Below, piece after piece: positions 8,843-15,763 of a stretch of 64,000 bases of DNA. Both the position numbers and the translations under genes were made by a program. This DNA is from Oscillospiraceae bacterium (GTDB lineage: Bacteria > Bacillota > Clostridia > Oscillospirales > Ruminococcaceae): positions 62,001 to 126,000 of the forward strand of contig JAJQGB010000004.1 in the NCBI GenBank assembly GCA_021200775.1, read 5' to 3'. Each line of letters opens with the position of its first letter. Positions within the stretch are counted from its first letter, which is position 1. The notes beneath the pieces are model-generated. The model searched no databases and was not told the DNA's origin. It was given only the letters and a program-made list of their open reading frames with translations.

Positions 8843-9541
8843 ATGAAGAAGTATATCGCCGAATTTATCGGTACGTGCGTTTTGGTAGTCTTCGGCTGCG
8901 GAACCGCAATGCTGGTCGGCTGTGACAGTGTATCCGGTTGCGGATATATACTGACAGCGCTTGCATTCGGACTCGCAATCGTCGCAATGGCTTATAGCAT
9001 CGGCAACATTTCCGGCTGTCATGTAAACCCTGCCGTTTCGCTTTCGATGTTAGTCACCGGAAAGATGACCGTCAAGGACTTTGTCGGCTATATTATCGCT
9101 CAGGTCTTAGGAGCAACTTGCGGTTCTGCAATTCTTGCTCTTATCTGGAATCTTGGTGGAATAACAGACGCAACCGGCGGATATGGCTCTAACGGCACGT
9201 CCGGTGTCGGTGGAAGTGCAATTGCCGCACTCCTGGTCGAAATCGTCCTTACATTCGTATTCGTCCTTGCCATCCACGGCGTTACCAGCAAGACCGAAAA
9301 CACCGCTGTAACAGGCATCGTAATTGGTCTTACTCTTACATTCGTCCACATCCTGGGCATTGGCTTGACCGGTACCTCCGTAAACCCTGCAAGAAGCTTC
9401 GGACCTGCTCTCATCGCCGCATTCTCCGGCAACACCACCCCAATATCCGAGCTCTGGATATTCATTGTCGGTCCTCTGGTAGGCGGAGCATTGGCAGGAC
9501 TCTGCTACAAGGCATTGGCTTCTTCCAAGGAATCAAAGTAA
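8843..9541 (+). CDS. aqpZ: Aquaporin Z-like MIP channel
   Basis: The 232-aa integral membrane protein has the internal duplication of MIP channels with both half-helix motifs, CHVNPAVS and SVNPARSFGPAL, and six predicted membrane helices. The opening MKKYIAEFIGTCVLVVFGCG is typical of bacterial aquaporin Z. Residues around the second NPA (Gly-Thr-Ser before it and NPARSFGP after) favour water over glycerol, but the selectivity filter was not modelled. The start follows AGGAGG. The gene is framed by its own consensus promoter and a strong terminator, so it is probably a single-gene unit. Confidence 0.9.
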   Translation: MKKYIAEFIGTCVLVVFGCGTAMLVGCDSVSGCGYILTALAFGLAIVAMAYSIGNISGCHVNPAVSLSMLVTGKMTVKDFVGYIIAQVLGATCGSAILALIWNLGGITDATGGYGSNGTSGVGGSAIAALLVEIVLTFVFVLAIHGVTSKTENTAVTGIVIGLTLTFVHILGIGLTGTSVNPARSFGPALIAAFSGNTTPISELWIFIVGPLVGGALAGLCYKALASSKESK

Positions 9542-9561
9542 TCCCATTCAGGCATAATGAA

Positions 9562-9590
9562 GTCCCCCGGAAATCCCGGGGGCTTTTCAT
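9562..9590 (+). terminator. Rho-independent terminator after aqpZ
   Basis: A GC stem CCCCCGG / CCGGGGG (9564-9570 and 9576-9582) with a 5-nt loop, then CTTTTCATTT. Confidence 0.9.
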
Positions 9591-9686
9591 TTATCTTTAA
9601 TGTTTCACACTCTTTTTAAGTTCATTTAAGCTTTATAGGTTATCATATTCACAGTGAAAGCTTATTTTGAAAGGATATCCCTGATT

Positions 9687-9903
9687 ATGAACTTAAAACT
9701 CAGAAGAGCCCACAGAAAGTTCTGACAACACCTTCACAGTTACCCTGATAGTTCCCGATGAATCGGTCATCATTGACACTGATGGCAACAGCCTGACTTT
9801 ATCTGACATTTCGGCATGTAACACCGTCACGTTCACCGTTGACGACACCGGTGCGAGCGAGCTCGTAAGCTTCGAAGACTATTCCGTTGAAAATCCCTTC
9901 TAA
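9687..9903 (+). pseudogene. Remnant of a secreted or surface protein gene (start and tail, middle lost)
   Basis: After GAAAGGATATCC there is an ATG whose frame reads MNLKLRRAHRKF and then stops. From about 9697 a different frame stays open for nearly 70 codons to a TAA at 9903, reading Thr/Ser/Asp-rich beta-strand-like sequence (for example FTVTLIVPDESVIIDTDG) with no start codon of its own. A start with a basic N-terminus joined out of frame to the tail of an extracellular-type protein is best explained by an internal deletion. A terminator follows. The parent family was not identified. It could also be chance reading frames, but the strong amino-acid bias of the tail argues for former coding sequence. 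Confidence 0.45.
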
Positions 9904-9929
9904 TATATAATACCTTCCTGTAAGCGAGA

Positions 9930-9957
9930 AGAGCGGCTCAAAACCGCTCTTTTTGCA
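9930..9957 (+). terminator. Rho-independent terminator (copy A of a duplicated terminator-promoter unit)
   Basis: Stem AGAGCGG / CCGCTCT (9930-9936 and 9944-9950) followed by TTTTTGCATTT. A near-identical hairpin occurs exactly 481 bp downstream. Confidence 0.85.
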
Positions 9958-9974
9958 TTTAAAAGCCTTTACAC

Positions 9975-10003
9975 TTTACAAGCCTTCAAAAGTATGTTAC
10001 AAT
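9975..10003 (+). promoter_or_regulatory. Promoter for the PAS protein gene (copy A)
   Basis: TTTACA (9975-9980), 17 nt, TACAAT (9998-10003). The same two hexamers at the same spacing recur 481 bp downstream. Confidence 0.65.
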
Positions 10004-10035
10004 AAGCCATCAAATTCAGATATGGAGGAGCCCCA

Positions 10036-10392
10036 ATGCCCAATTATTTCAAAGCCTTAGTTGACGCCGACGACGAGCCAATCGTAATCTGCGACGTAAA
10101 CCATATAATCGTATATATGAACCCGACAGCCGTGAAGCGCTACGCAAAGCGTGGCGGTGCAAAACTTATCGACAAGTCCATCTTCGACTGCCACAACGCC
10201 CATTCAAAAGAAATAATCCTGTCGGTTTTTGAAAAGTTCCTAAACGACCCCACCCTCAACAAAGTCTACACCTACACCAAAAACTGGGACAACGAAGACA
10301 CCGACGTCTACATAGTCGCCCTCCGAGACTCTGCCGGCACCCTCATCAGCTACTACGAAAAGCACGAAAGCCGGTTGCATGAGAAAGCATAA
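10036..10392 (+). CDS. Single PAS-domain protein
   Basis: The 118-aa protein is essentially one PAS fold: an opening helix, VDADDEPIVICDVNHIIVYMNP as strands A-B, helical middle with DCHNAHSKEII, and strands ending LRDSAGTLISYYEKHE. Similar small stand-alone PAS proteins occur in Clostridia and are annotated without defined function. There is no output domain, so it would act, if as a sensor, by binding a partner. The DCHN stretch could bind a ligand or metal, but this is not established. ATG 10036 follows GGAGGAG. The gene has its own promoter and terminator, and both are part of a repeated unit that brackets it. Confidence 0.75.
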   Translation: MPNYFKALVDADDEPIVICDVNHIIVYMNPTAVKRYAKRGGAKLIDKSIFDCHNAHSKEIILSVFEKFLNDPTLNKVYTYTKNWDNEDTDVYIVALRDSAGTLISYYEKHESRLHEKA

Positions 10393-10410
10393 TCCGAATC
10401 CATAACCTAA

Positions 10411-10440
10411 AGAACGGCGTCAAAACCGTTCTTTTTGCAT
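10411..10440 (+). terminator. Rho-independent terminator (copy B of the duplicated unit)
   Basis: Stem AGAACGG / CCGTTCT (10411-10417 and 10426-10432), 8-nt loop, then TTTTGCATTTTT. Its stem and tail match copy A closely. Confidence 0.85.
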
Positions 10441-10455
10441 TTTTCTGAAAAACAC

Positions 10456-10484
10456 TTTACATTTTTAAAGCCTTGTGATACAAT
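10456..10484 (+). promoter_or_regulatory. Promoter for the PASTA-like gene (copy B)
   Basis: TTTACA (10456-10461), 17 nt, TACAAT (10479-10484), each exactly 481 bp after its counterpart before the PAS gene. Confidence 0.65.
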
Positions 10485-10511
10485 ATTTGCATAAAGGAAG
10501 GGATGACAATA

Positions 10512-11168
10512 GTGAGTGATAAGAAATTTTTGGATAATATTAACAATACAATCGATTCAGTTGATGCTATTGCAAGATTAGCGGGGGCTGTTGCTGGTGC
10601 GCTAGGAATAGTCGTCCCTATGTTTGTTGCCGTTAAAGATAGGGCGGATATAGTTATTGAGAGAAGAAGGAATTTAGTTCAAGTTCCTAATTTATATGGC
10701 GATGATGTGTTGTATAATATTGATGAAGCGGTTGAAACATTAAGTAAATGTGGTTTGAGGTCGCATCTTGTTGAAGCCAAAGTTCAAAAAGCTGACATCA
10801 AATATTGTACTTGCTTTGATGGAGAGGTTATTTTGACAATTCCTAGCGCTAATAAAAAGGTTGAGCCTGGGACAAGTGTGGAAGTTATATACATAACTCA
10901 GAAGGTTATAGATGCAAGTAAACGCTTGCTAGCAGCACAAATAAGAACTCAAGAGCAACTTGAGGCTGAAAAGTCCGAAAAGCGTGCTGAGCGAAGCGAA
11001 AAAGCGAAGCAGGTCGTTTCAAATGCTATTGAAACGACAAGAAGCGGTGTTGCTAAGATTCCAGCTGTCTTCCATAAGAAAAATCATACTGAGGATATAA
11101 TTGAAGAGCTACCGGGGCAGATGGAACTAATCGAACAGCCTGAGGAGCAATCGGAAATAGAAGAATAG
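10512..11168 (+). CDS. Membrane protein with a PASTA-like domain and charged coiled-coil tail
   Basis: Order of parts: a short helical N-terminus, one membrane segment (about residues 20-43, LAGAVAGALGIVVPMFVAV), a PASTA-like module (about 57-130, starting LVQVPNLYGDD and containing DEAVETLSKCGLRS and PGTSVEVIYIT), then a highly charged, probably coiled-coil region and an acidic end. PASTA modules usually bind peptidoglycan or beta-lactams in Ser/Thr kinases and PBPs; no kinase or PBP domain is attached here. The start is taken as GTG 10512, 9 nt after AAGGAAGGG; ATG 10503 abuts that ribosome site. Codons are far richer in A/T at third positions than in neighbouring genes, suggesting transfer. 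Function unknown. Confidence 0.6.
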   Translation: MSDKKFLDNINNTIDSVDAIARLAGAVAGALGIVVPMFVAVKDRADIVIERRRNLVQVPNLYGDDVLYNIDEAVETLSKCGLRSHLVEAKVQKADIKYCTCFDGEVILTIPSANKKVEPGTSVEVIYITQKVIDASKRLLAAQIRTQEQLEAEKSEKRAERSEKAKQVVSNAIETTRSGVAKIPAVFHKKNHTEDIIEELPGQMELIEQPEEQSEIEE

Positions 11169-11176
11169 ACCAATAA

Positions 11177-11205
11177 TAAAAGCGAGGCACAACCTCGCTT
11201 TTCAT
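11177..11205. terminator. Bidirectional terminator between convergent genes
   Basis: Stem GCGAGG / CCTCGC (11181-11186 and 11192-11197), preceded by AAAA and followed by TTTTCATTT, so it can end transcription on both strands. Confidence 0.85.
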
Positions 11206-11970
11206 TTATACTAACAGCGTTTCAAGATACTCCGCCACTCCATCCTCTTCATTCGTCCCAATCACAATATCCGCCGCTTCCTTGGTCTCGGGAATCGCGT
11301 TGCCCATGGCGACTCCTGTCCCGCAGAGTTTTAGCATGCCGATGTCGGTGAATTCGTCGCCGAAGGCGGTGATGTCGGAAAGGCTGAAGAGTCCGGTTTC
11401 GCAGAGCTTTTCGACGCCGTAGGCTTTGGTGACTTCTTTTTTGCCGATTTCGTGCCAGAAGCCGTCGGAGTATCTGCCGCAGTAGTATTCGGGAATGGCG
11501 TTTATCATACGCTGGGCGACTTCGGGGTCGGGGATTTCGGTGCAGATTTTCAGAGCCTCGACATTGAAGTCACTGAAGTCGTCGATGACTATCTCGCCCC
11601 AGTCCCAGCCGAGGCGGTCGCCGGTGTAGATGAAGTTCCGGTATTCTCTGCCGTCGGTGTCGACCATGATGTTGTTGTCGCCACAGATTTCTTTGATAAG
11701 CCCCAAGATTCTTCTTGTCTCGGAAATGGGGAAGGACGCTGTATAGACCTTCTCGCCGTAGGCTCTTACCTGAGCTCCGCTGTTGGAAATGATGACTTGC
11801 GGTTTGAAAGCGTCAACAAACTGCCCGATGCTGTATTCGCCTCTGGCGGTGGCGATTCCCAATATGTATCCCTGTTCACGGCAGCGTTCAAGAGTCTTTA
11901 TAGTTCTTTCCGACAAGGTTTTGTCGTGGTGAAGTAATGTGCCGTCCAAATCAAACAATAATAATTTCAA
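11206..11970 (-). CDS. Cof-type HAD hydrolase (HAD-IIB sugar-phosphate/nucleotide phosphatase)
   Basis: The 254-aa protein starts MKLLLFDLDGTLLHHD with the nucleophile Asp of HAD motif I, has the motif II Thr in GIATARG and ISNSGAQ nearby, a type IIB cap in the middle, a lysine in HEIGKKEVTKAYGVEKL (motif III region) and motif IV GDEFTDIGML. HAD-IIB members dephosphorylate sugar phosphates, flavin or PLP-type substrates; which one applies here is not visible. A -35/-10 pair on the minus strand and an AGGAGG ribosome site precede the start. It is transcribed alone and converges on the PASTA-like gene. Confidence 0.88.
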   Translation of the reverse strand: MKLLLFDLDGTLLHHDKTLSERTIKTLERCREQGYILGIATARGEYSIGQFVDAFKPQVIISNSGAQVRAYGEKVYTASFPISETRRILGLIKEICGDNNIMVDTDGREYRNFIYTGDRLGWDWGEIVIDDFSDFNVEALKICTEIPDPEVAQRMINAIPEYYCGRYSDGFWHEIGKKEVTKAYGVEKLCETGLFSLSDITAFGDEFTDIGMLKLCGTGVAMGNAIPETKEAADIVIGTNEEDGVAEYLETLLV

Positions 11971-12000
11971 ATTTCTAACCTCCTATTCAGATATCAGGAT

Positions 12001-12029
12001 AGTATAGCACAAAGGCACTCAAAATGCAA
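12001..12029 (-). promoter_or_regulatory. Promoter for the HAD hydrolase gene
   Basis: On the minus strand TTGCAT (12029-12024), 17 nt, TATACT (12006-12001). The same TTGCAT version of the -35 box recurs before apgM and the GH31 gene. Confidence 0.6.
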
Positions 12030-12048
12030 ATAAAATTTTCGGAAATTC

Positions 12049-12077
12049 TTGAAAAAGAGTTCGCTATGCTGTATACT
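12049..12077 (+). promoter_or_regulatory. Promoter of the GH5-esterase operon
   Basis: TTGAAA (12049-12054), 17 nt, TATACT (12072-12077), about 60 nt before the GH5 start. Confidence 0.65.
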
Positions 12078-12137
12078 TGATAGTATTGAAATGGGCACAG
12101 TCCCATATTAAACACTGTGTGGAGGTAATATCAGGAG

Positions 12138-13316
12138 ATGTATAAAAAAATTATATCAGTTTTGACAGCACTAGCATTGGTAATTACAATTTTTGCAGGA
12201 TGTTCAAGCAGTTCAAACACTTCGACAACATCCGAAGATATGAGTACGATGGACTTTGTCCTCAGTATGGGTCTCGGAATTAACTTGGGCAACACGATGG
12301 AGTGCTCCGGCTTCACCAAAGAGACGGTTCGTGAGTACGAAACCGCTTGGGGAAGCCCGGTTATAACTGAAAGAATCATCCAGGGCTATGCCGACCTCGG
12401 CTTCGGAGTTATACGTATTCCTGTCGCCTGGTCAAACATGATGGCGGAGGATTATACCATCAATGAGGAGTACCTTGCCAGAGTTCAGGAAATCGTCGAC
12501 TGGGTTCTCGATGCAGGAATGAAGGCAATCGTCAATATCCACTGGGATGGCGGCTGGTGGGAAGACTTTTCGACCGATAAGGAAACATGCATGGAGAAGT
12601 ATGAGAGCATCTGGACTCAGCTTTCTGAAGCTTTCAAGGACTACTCGCTTGATCTGATGTTCGAGTCCCTAAACGAGGAAGGCTGTTGGGACGACATCTG
12701 GAACCGCTACGGCTGGTCGGATGAAGGCAAGGAAGACGCATTCGCACTCTTGGGCGAAATCAACCAGACATTTGTCGACATAGTCAGAGCATCCGGCGGT
12801 AATAACGAGCTCCGGCATCTTCTGATAGCTGGCTACGCCACCGACCCTGAGCTCACCTGCGACGAGCTGTTCGCTCTCCCTGACGACCCTTCAAACAGAT
12901 ATGCGATTTCGGTTCACTACTATGCACCTTCGACATTTGCAGTAATTGATGAGGATGCCTCCTGGGGCAAGGCAGAGACAACATGGGGAACTGAATCGGA
13001 CTACGCTTACCTAGATTCCATCATGGATTTGCTCTATGATACTTACGTCGCCAACGGAATCCCCGTTATAATCGGCGAGTACGGTTGCACGACTTCTAAC
13101 AAGATGCCCGACCAGATTCGGCAGTATATCACAGCAGTCTGCAAAGCGGCGTATGTAAGAGGCATGTGCCCGGTTCTCTGGGATACCACCGGCACCCACT
13201 ACGACAGAAGCTCCTGCGAGTTCTACGACATGGAGATTATAGAAGCGTTTGACGAAATAAAGACCCTCGACCGCATGGTTGAGAGCACATACACAGAATC
13301 GGAGGAAGCGGCATGA
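12138..13316 (+). CDS. GH5 family endoglucanase-type lipoprotein
   Basis: A lipoprotein signal peptide (MYKKII, hydrophobic core, lipobox ending FAGC at Cys22) and a Ser/Thr linker precede a GH5 barrel. GINLGNTMEC, GVIRIPVAW and NIHWDGGWW follow the order seen in GH5_4-like endoglucanases. The acid/base Glu is E180 in SLNEEG and the nucleophile E314 in VIIGEYGC. The enzyme should be anchored on the outer face of the membrane and cut beta-glucan, xyloglucan or mannan; the exact substrate is not readable. It lacks a dockerin or carbohydrate-binding module. Its stop codon overlaps the start of a CE2-like esterase by 4 nt, so the two are translated together. Confidence 0.88.
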   Translation: MYKKIISVLTALALVITIFAGCSSSSNTSTTSEDMSTMDFVLSMGLGINLGNTMECSGFTKETVREYETAWGSPVITERIIQGYADLGFGVIRIPVAWSNMMAEDYTINEEYLARVQEIVDWVLDAGMKAIVNIHWDGGWWEDFSTDKETCMEKYESIWTQLSEAFKDYSLDLMFESLNEEGCWDDIWNRYGWSDEGKEDAFALLGEINQTFVDIVRASGGNNELRHLLIAGYATDPELTCDELFALPDDPSNRYAISVHYYAPSTFAVIDEDASWGKAETTWGTESDYAYLDSIMDLLYDTYVANGIPVIIGEYGCTTSNKMPDQIRQYITAVCKAAYVRGMCPVLWDTTGTHYDRSSCEFYDMEIIEAFDEIKTLDRMVESTYTESEEAA

Positions 13317-14353
13317 AGCGTATAAAACCCATAGGTGACAAGTTTAACTATTCCGGCAGAATCGATTTTTCCGAGCCCGACAGCGCAGTTTTTTGCTGGA
13401 CGGGAAGCTATCTCAGCTTTTCGTTCAAGGGCACCGAAATCTCAGCGGTAATCGAGAACCTGAAATACTGGTACGGCAGATTCATCGGCTTCGTAATCGA
13501 CGGGGAAGAGAAGAATATCCCGATTCCTGATGGTGAGGCGGAAGTTCTGCTGGCTTCCGGGCTCGAAAACACCCGTCACGACTGCGTTCTTTATAAGAGA
13601 ATGGAAGGACATTATTTCAAGCTCAAAGGCTTCGTTCTTCCCGACGACGGCGAAATCTTAGAGCCAATCCCCAAGCCAAAAAAGCGCATCGAGTTTTACG
13701 GCGACTCAGTCACAGCCGGCTCGGTTGTCGATGCCGTCGACTATGTCGGACAGTGTGACCCCGAAAACCACGACGGAGTTTACGACAATTCGTGGCATAG
13801 CTATTCTCTGATGACAGCCCGTCTTCTTCCAGCTGAGGTTTATAATACCGCTCAGGGCGGCATTGCAATTTTTGACGGCACCGGTTATTTTGAAGACCCT
13901 GCCCTCGGACTTGAATCCTGCTACGACAAGACCCGCTATTGCTCAATGCCTCCGAGAACTCCTTGGGACTTCTCAAAGTTCGTTCCGCACGTTATGGTAT
14001 ACGCCGTGGGGCAGAACGACGACCACCCACATAACGGCTGTATTCACGACCCTGAATACTGCGAAAAGTGGATGAAGCGCTATATCGAAATCATCGAAGA
14101 TACTCGTTCCCACACCAACCACGCAACAGTAGTCTTAGCCCTTACCGTCCTCATGCACGACCCTGCATGGGATGAAGCCCTTGAAGAAATCAAGAACCGC
14201 CTCGGCGGCGAGGAAAACAGGGTTTATCACTTCACCTATACCCGTTGCGGCAAAGCCACTCCCGGACATCCGAGAATCACCGAGCAGGAAGAAATGGCTC
14301 GTGAACTCACAGCCTTCCTTAATTCTCTTCCCGAAGACACATGGGAAGACTGA
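13313..14353 (+). CDS. CE2-like SGNH carbohydrate acetyl-esterase
   Basis: Two domains are visible: an N-terminal beta-sandwich (residues 1-120) and an SGNH hydrolase with the nucleophile Ser in FYGDSVTAG, block III-like VGQNDDHP, and a C-terminal His in ATPGHPRI. This two-domain layout is the one of CE2 acetyl-esterases, which in Clostridium thermocellum are fused to a GH5 endoglucanase (CtCel5C-CE2). Here the GH5 partner is the immediately upstream gene, overlapping in ATGA. No signal peptide is seen, so the esterase would be cytoplasmic while its GH5 neighbour is lipid-anchored, or it is exported by another route. It most likely removes acetyl groups from plant polysaccharide fragments. 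Confidence 0.82.
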   Translation: MKRIKPIGDKFNYSGRIDFSEPDSAVFCWTGSYLSFSFKGTEISAVIENLKYWYGRFIGFVIDGEEKNIPIPDGEAEVLLASGLENTRHDCVLYKRMEGHYFKLKGFVLPDDGEILEPIPKPKKRIEFYGDSVTAGSVVDAVDYVGQCDPENHDGVYDNSWHSYSLMTARLLPAEVYNTAQGGIAIFDGTGYFEDPALGLESCYDKTRYCSMPPRTPWDFSKFVPHVMVYAVGQNDDHPHNGCIHDPEYCEKWMKRYIEIIEDTRSHTNHATVVLALTVLMHDPAWDEALEEIKNRLGGEENRVYHFTYTRCGKATPGHPRITEQEEMARELTAFLNSLPEDTWED

Positions 14354-14367
14354 TTCAGACATAATAA

Positions 14368-14398
14368 AAGCACCGTCACGAGGCGGTGCTTTCTGTTT
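14368..14398. terminator. Bidirectional terminator between the esterase and apgM
   Basis: Stem AAGCACCG / CGGTGCTT (14368-14375 and 14384-14391) with an A-run before it and a T-rich tail after it serves both convergent genes. Confidence 0.85.
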
Positions 14399-14408
14399 GC
14401 GTAAATTC

Positions 14409-15620
14409 TCAATCTTCCTTGATAAACCTATCCATAATCGTATGCCCGACAGGGATAAATCTTCCTGTCTCTTTCGCAGATTTCTCGCAGAGGCAGTCAA
14501 CGCCGGACTTTGGGGAATTCTTGTGATAGATAAGATAGGGAATTGGGTCGTTTGTGTGGGTTTTAAGAGCCAGAGGAGTAGCGTGGTCAGGCATGATGAG
14601 AATCTTGTAGTCGTCGTAGCTGTCTAACGCTTCAAGAACAGGACCTAAGATTTTCTTGTCAATAAGCTCTATAGCCTTTACTTTGTTCTCTATTTCGTGA
14701 CGGTGTCCGCACTCGTCGGGAGCTTCCACGTGGATATAGACGAAGTCCTGTCCTGCGGCAAATTCGTCAATGCATGCCTGAGCCTTGCCCTCAAAGTTGG
14801 TGTCGATATATCCGGTAGCACCATCGACGTTTACGACGTTCATACCGCTGAATTTGCCGATTCCTTTGAGTAGGTCTACGGCTGAAATCATGGAGGCTTT
14901 GAGCCCGTACCTGTCCTTGAACTGAGCAAGCGGCTTTCTCACACCTTCACCCCAGAACCACATCGAGTTAGCCGGGTTCTTGCCCTGCTTGACTCTTTCG
15001 AGATTAAGAGGATGATTTTTAAGAAGCTCATAGCTCTTCTTCATCATATTAATGAGCTTTTCGGCATTAGGGCTTGTTGAGAGATACTGCCCGATAACTC
15101 TTCCCGAAATATCATGCGGAGGAGTGAGAGTCCCGACATCGAGTGTGCCATTCTTCTGGATAAGGCAGTGGCGGTAGCTTACGCCGGCATAAAGTGTGAA
15201 TTCCTCATCGTCGAAGTTCTCTTTGAGAAAATCGACCAGGATTTTAGCATCAGCAGTCGAAATATCCCCCGAGCAGTAGTCGACCATGGTCTTGTCTTCG
15301 TATTTTTCTTCATCCGAAAGGGTAACCAGGTTGCATCTGAACGACACATCAGTCGGAAGCATGTCAATTCCGATTGAACCTGCTTCGAGAGGCGAACGTC
15401 CGGAGTAATAAATTGCCGGGTCGTAACCGAGTACTGACAGATTTGCAACATCGCTTCCCGGCTTCAAGCCGTCCGCAACAGTCTTTACAAGACCTATTTC
15501 CGAGGTTTTCGCAAGCCTGTCCATATTAGGCTTGTACGCTTTTGCCATCGGCGTAACACCGCCGAGCTCCTCGACGGGATAGTCCGCCATACCGTCGCAA
15601 AGTAAAACAAGATATTTCAT
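14409..15620 (-). CDS. apgM: apgM-type 2,3-bisphosphoglycerate-independent phosphoglycerate mutase
   Basis: The 403-aa protein belongs to the alkaline-phosphatase superfamily group shared by archaeal-type cofactor-independent phosphoglycerate mutases. The metal/nucleophile regions are seen in LLCDGMADYP, PGSDVANLSVLGYDP, VEAPDECGHRHE and IMPDHATPL. It interconverts 3- and 2-phosphoglycerate in glycolysis; the same bacterial subgroup has also been proposed to act as a homoserine kinase, which cannot be excluded. The start is ATG at 15620 behind AAAGGAG; the open frame continues upstream into the neighbour's promoter region but has no ribosome site there. A minus-strand promoter lies upstream. 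Confidence 0.85.
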   Translation of the reverse strand: MKYLVLLCDGMADYPVEELGGVTPMAKAYKPNMDRLAKTSEIGLVKTVADGLKPGSDVANLSVLGYDPAIYYSGRSPLEAGSIGIDMLPTDVSFRCNLVTLSDEEKYEDKTMVDYCSGDISTADAKILVDFLKENFDDEEFTLYAGVSYRHCLIQKNGTLDVGTLTPPHDISGRVIGQYLSTSPNAEKLINMMKKSYELLKNHPLNLERVKQGKNPANSMWFWGEGVRKPLAQFKDRYGLKASMISAVDLLKGIGKFSGMNVVNVDGATGYIDTNFEGKAQACIDEFAAGQDFVYIHVEAPDECGHRHEIENKVKAIELIDKKILGPVLEALDSYDDYKILIMPDHATPLALKTHTNDPIPYLIYHKNSPKSGVDCLCEKSAKETGRFIPVGHTIMDRFIKED

Positions 15621-15662
15621 ATTAACGTCTCCTTTAGAGTTGTGATTGAATAAAGCGAACCC

Positions 15663-15691
15663 AGTATACCACATTTCAATGAAAAATGCAA
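15663..15691 (-). promoter_or_regulatory. Promoter for apgM
   Basis: Minus strand TTGCAT (15691-15686), 17 nt, TATACT (15668-15663), about 45 nt before the start codon. Confidence 0.65.
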
Positions 15692-15763
15692 TAGCCGAAT
15701 ATGGGGATAATTTCCGCCTAGGTGCAAATAATATCTCAAAATATTGTTTGAAAGGCGACGGAT

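Noticed and set aside
14172-14627. 151-codon plus-strand frame across the esterase/apgM junction
   Set aside because: Spans a bidirectional terminator and overlaps two well-supported genes in other frames.
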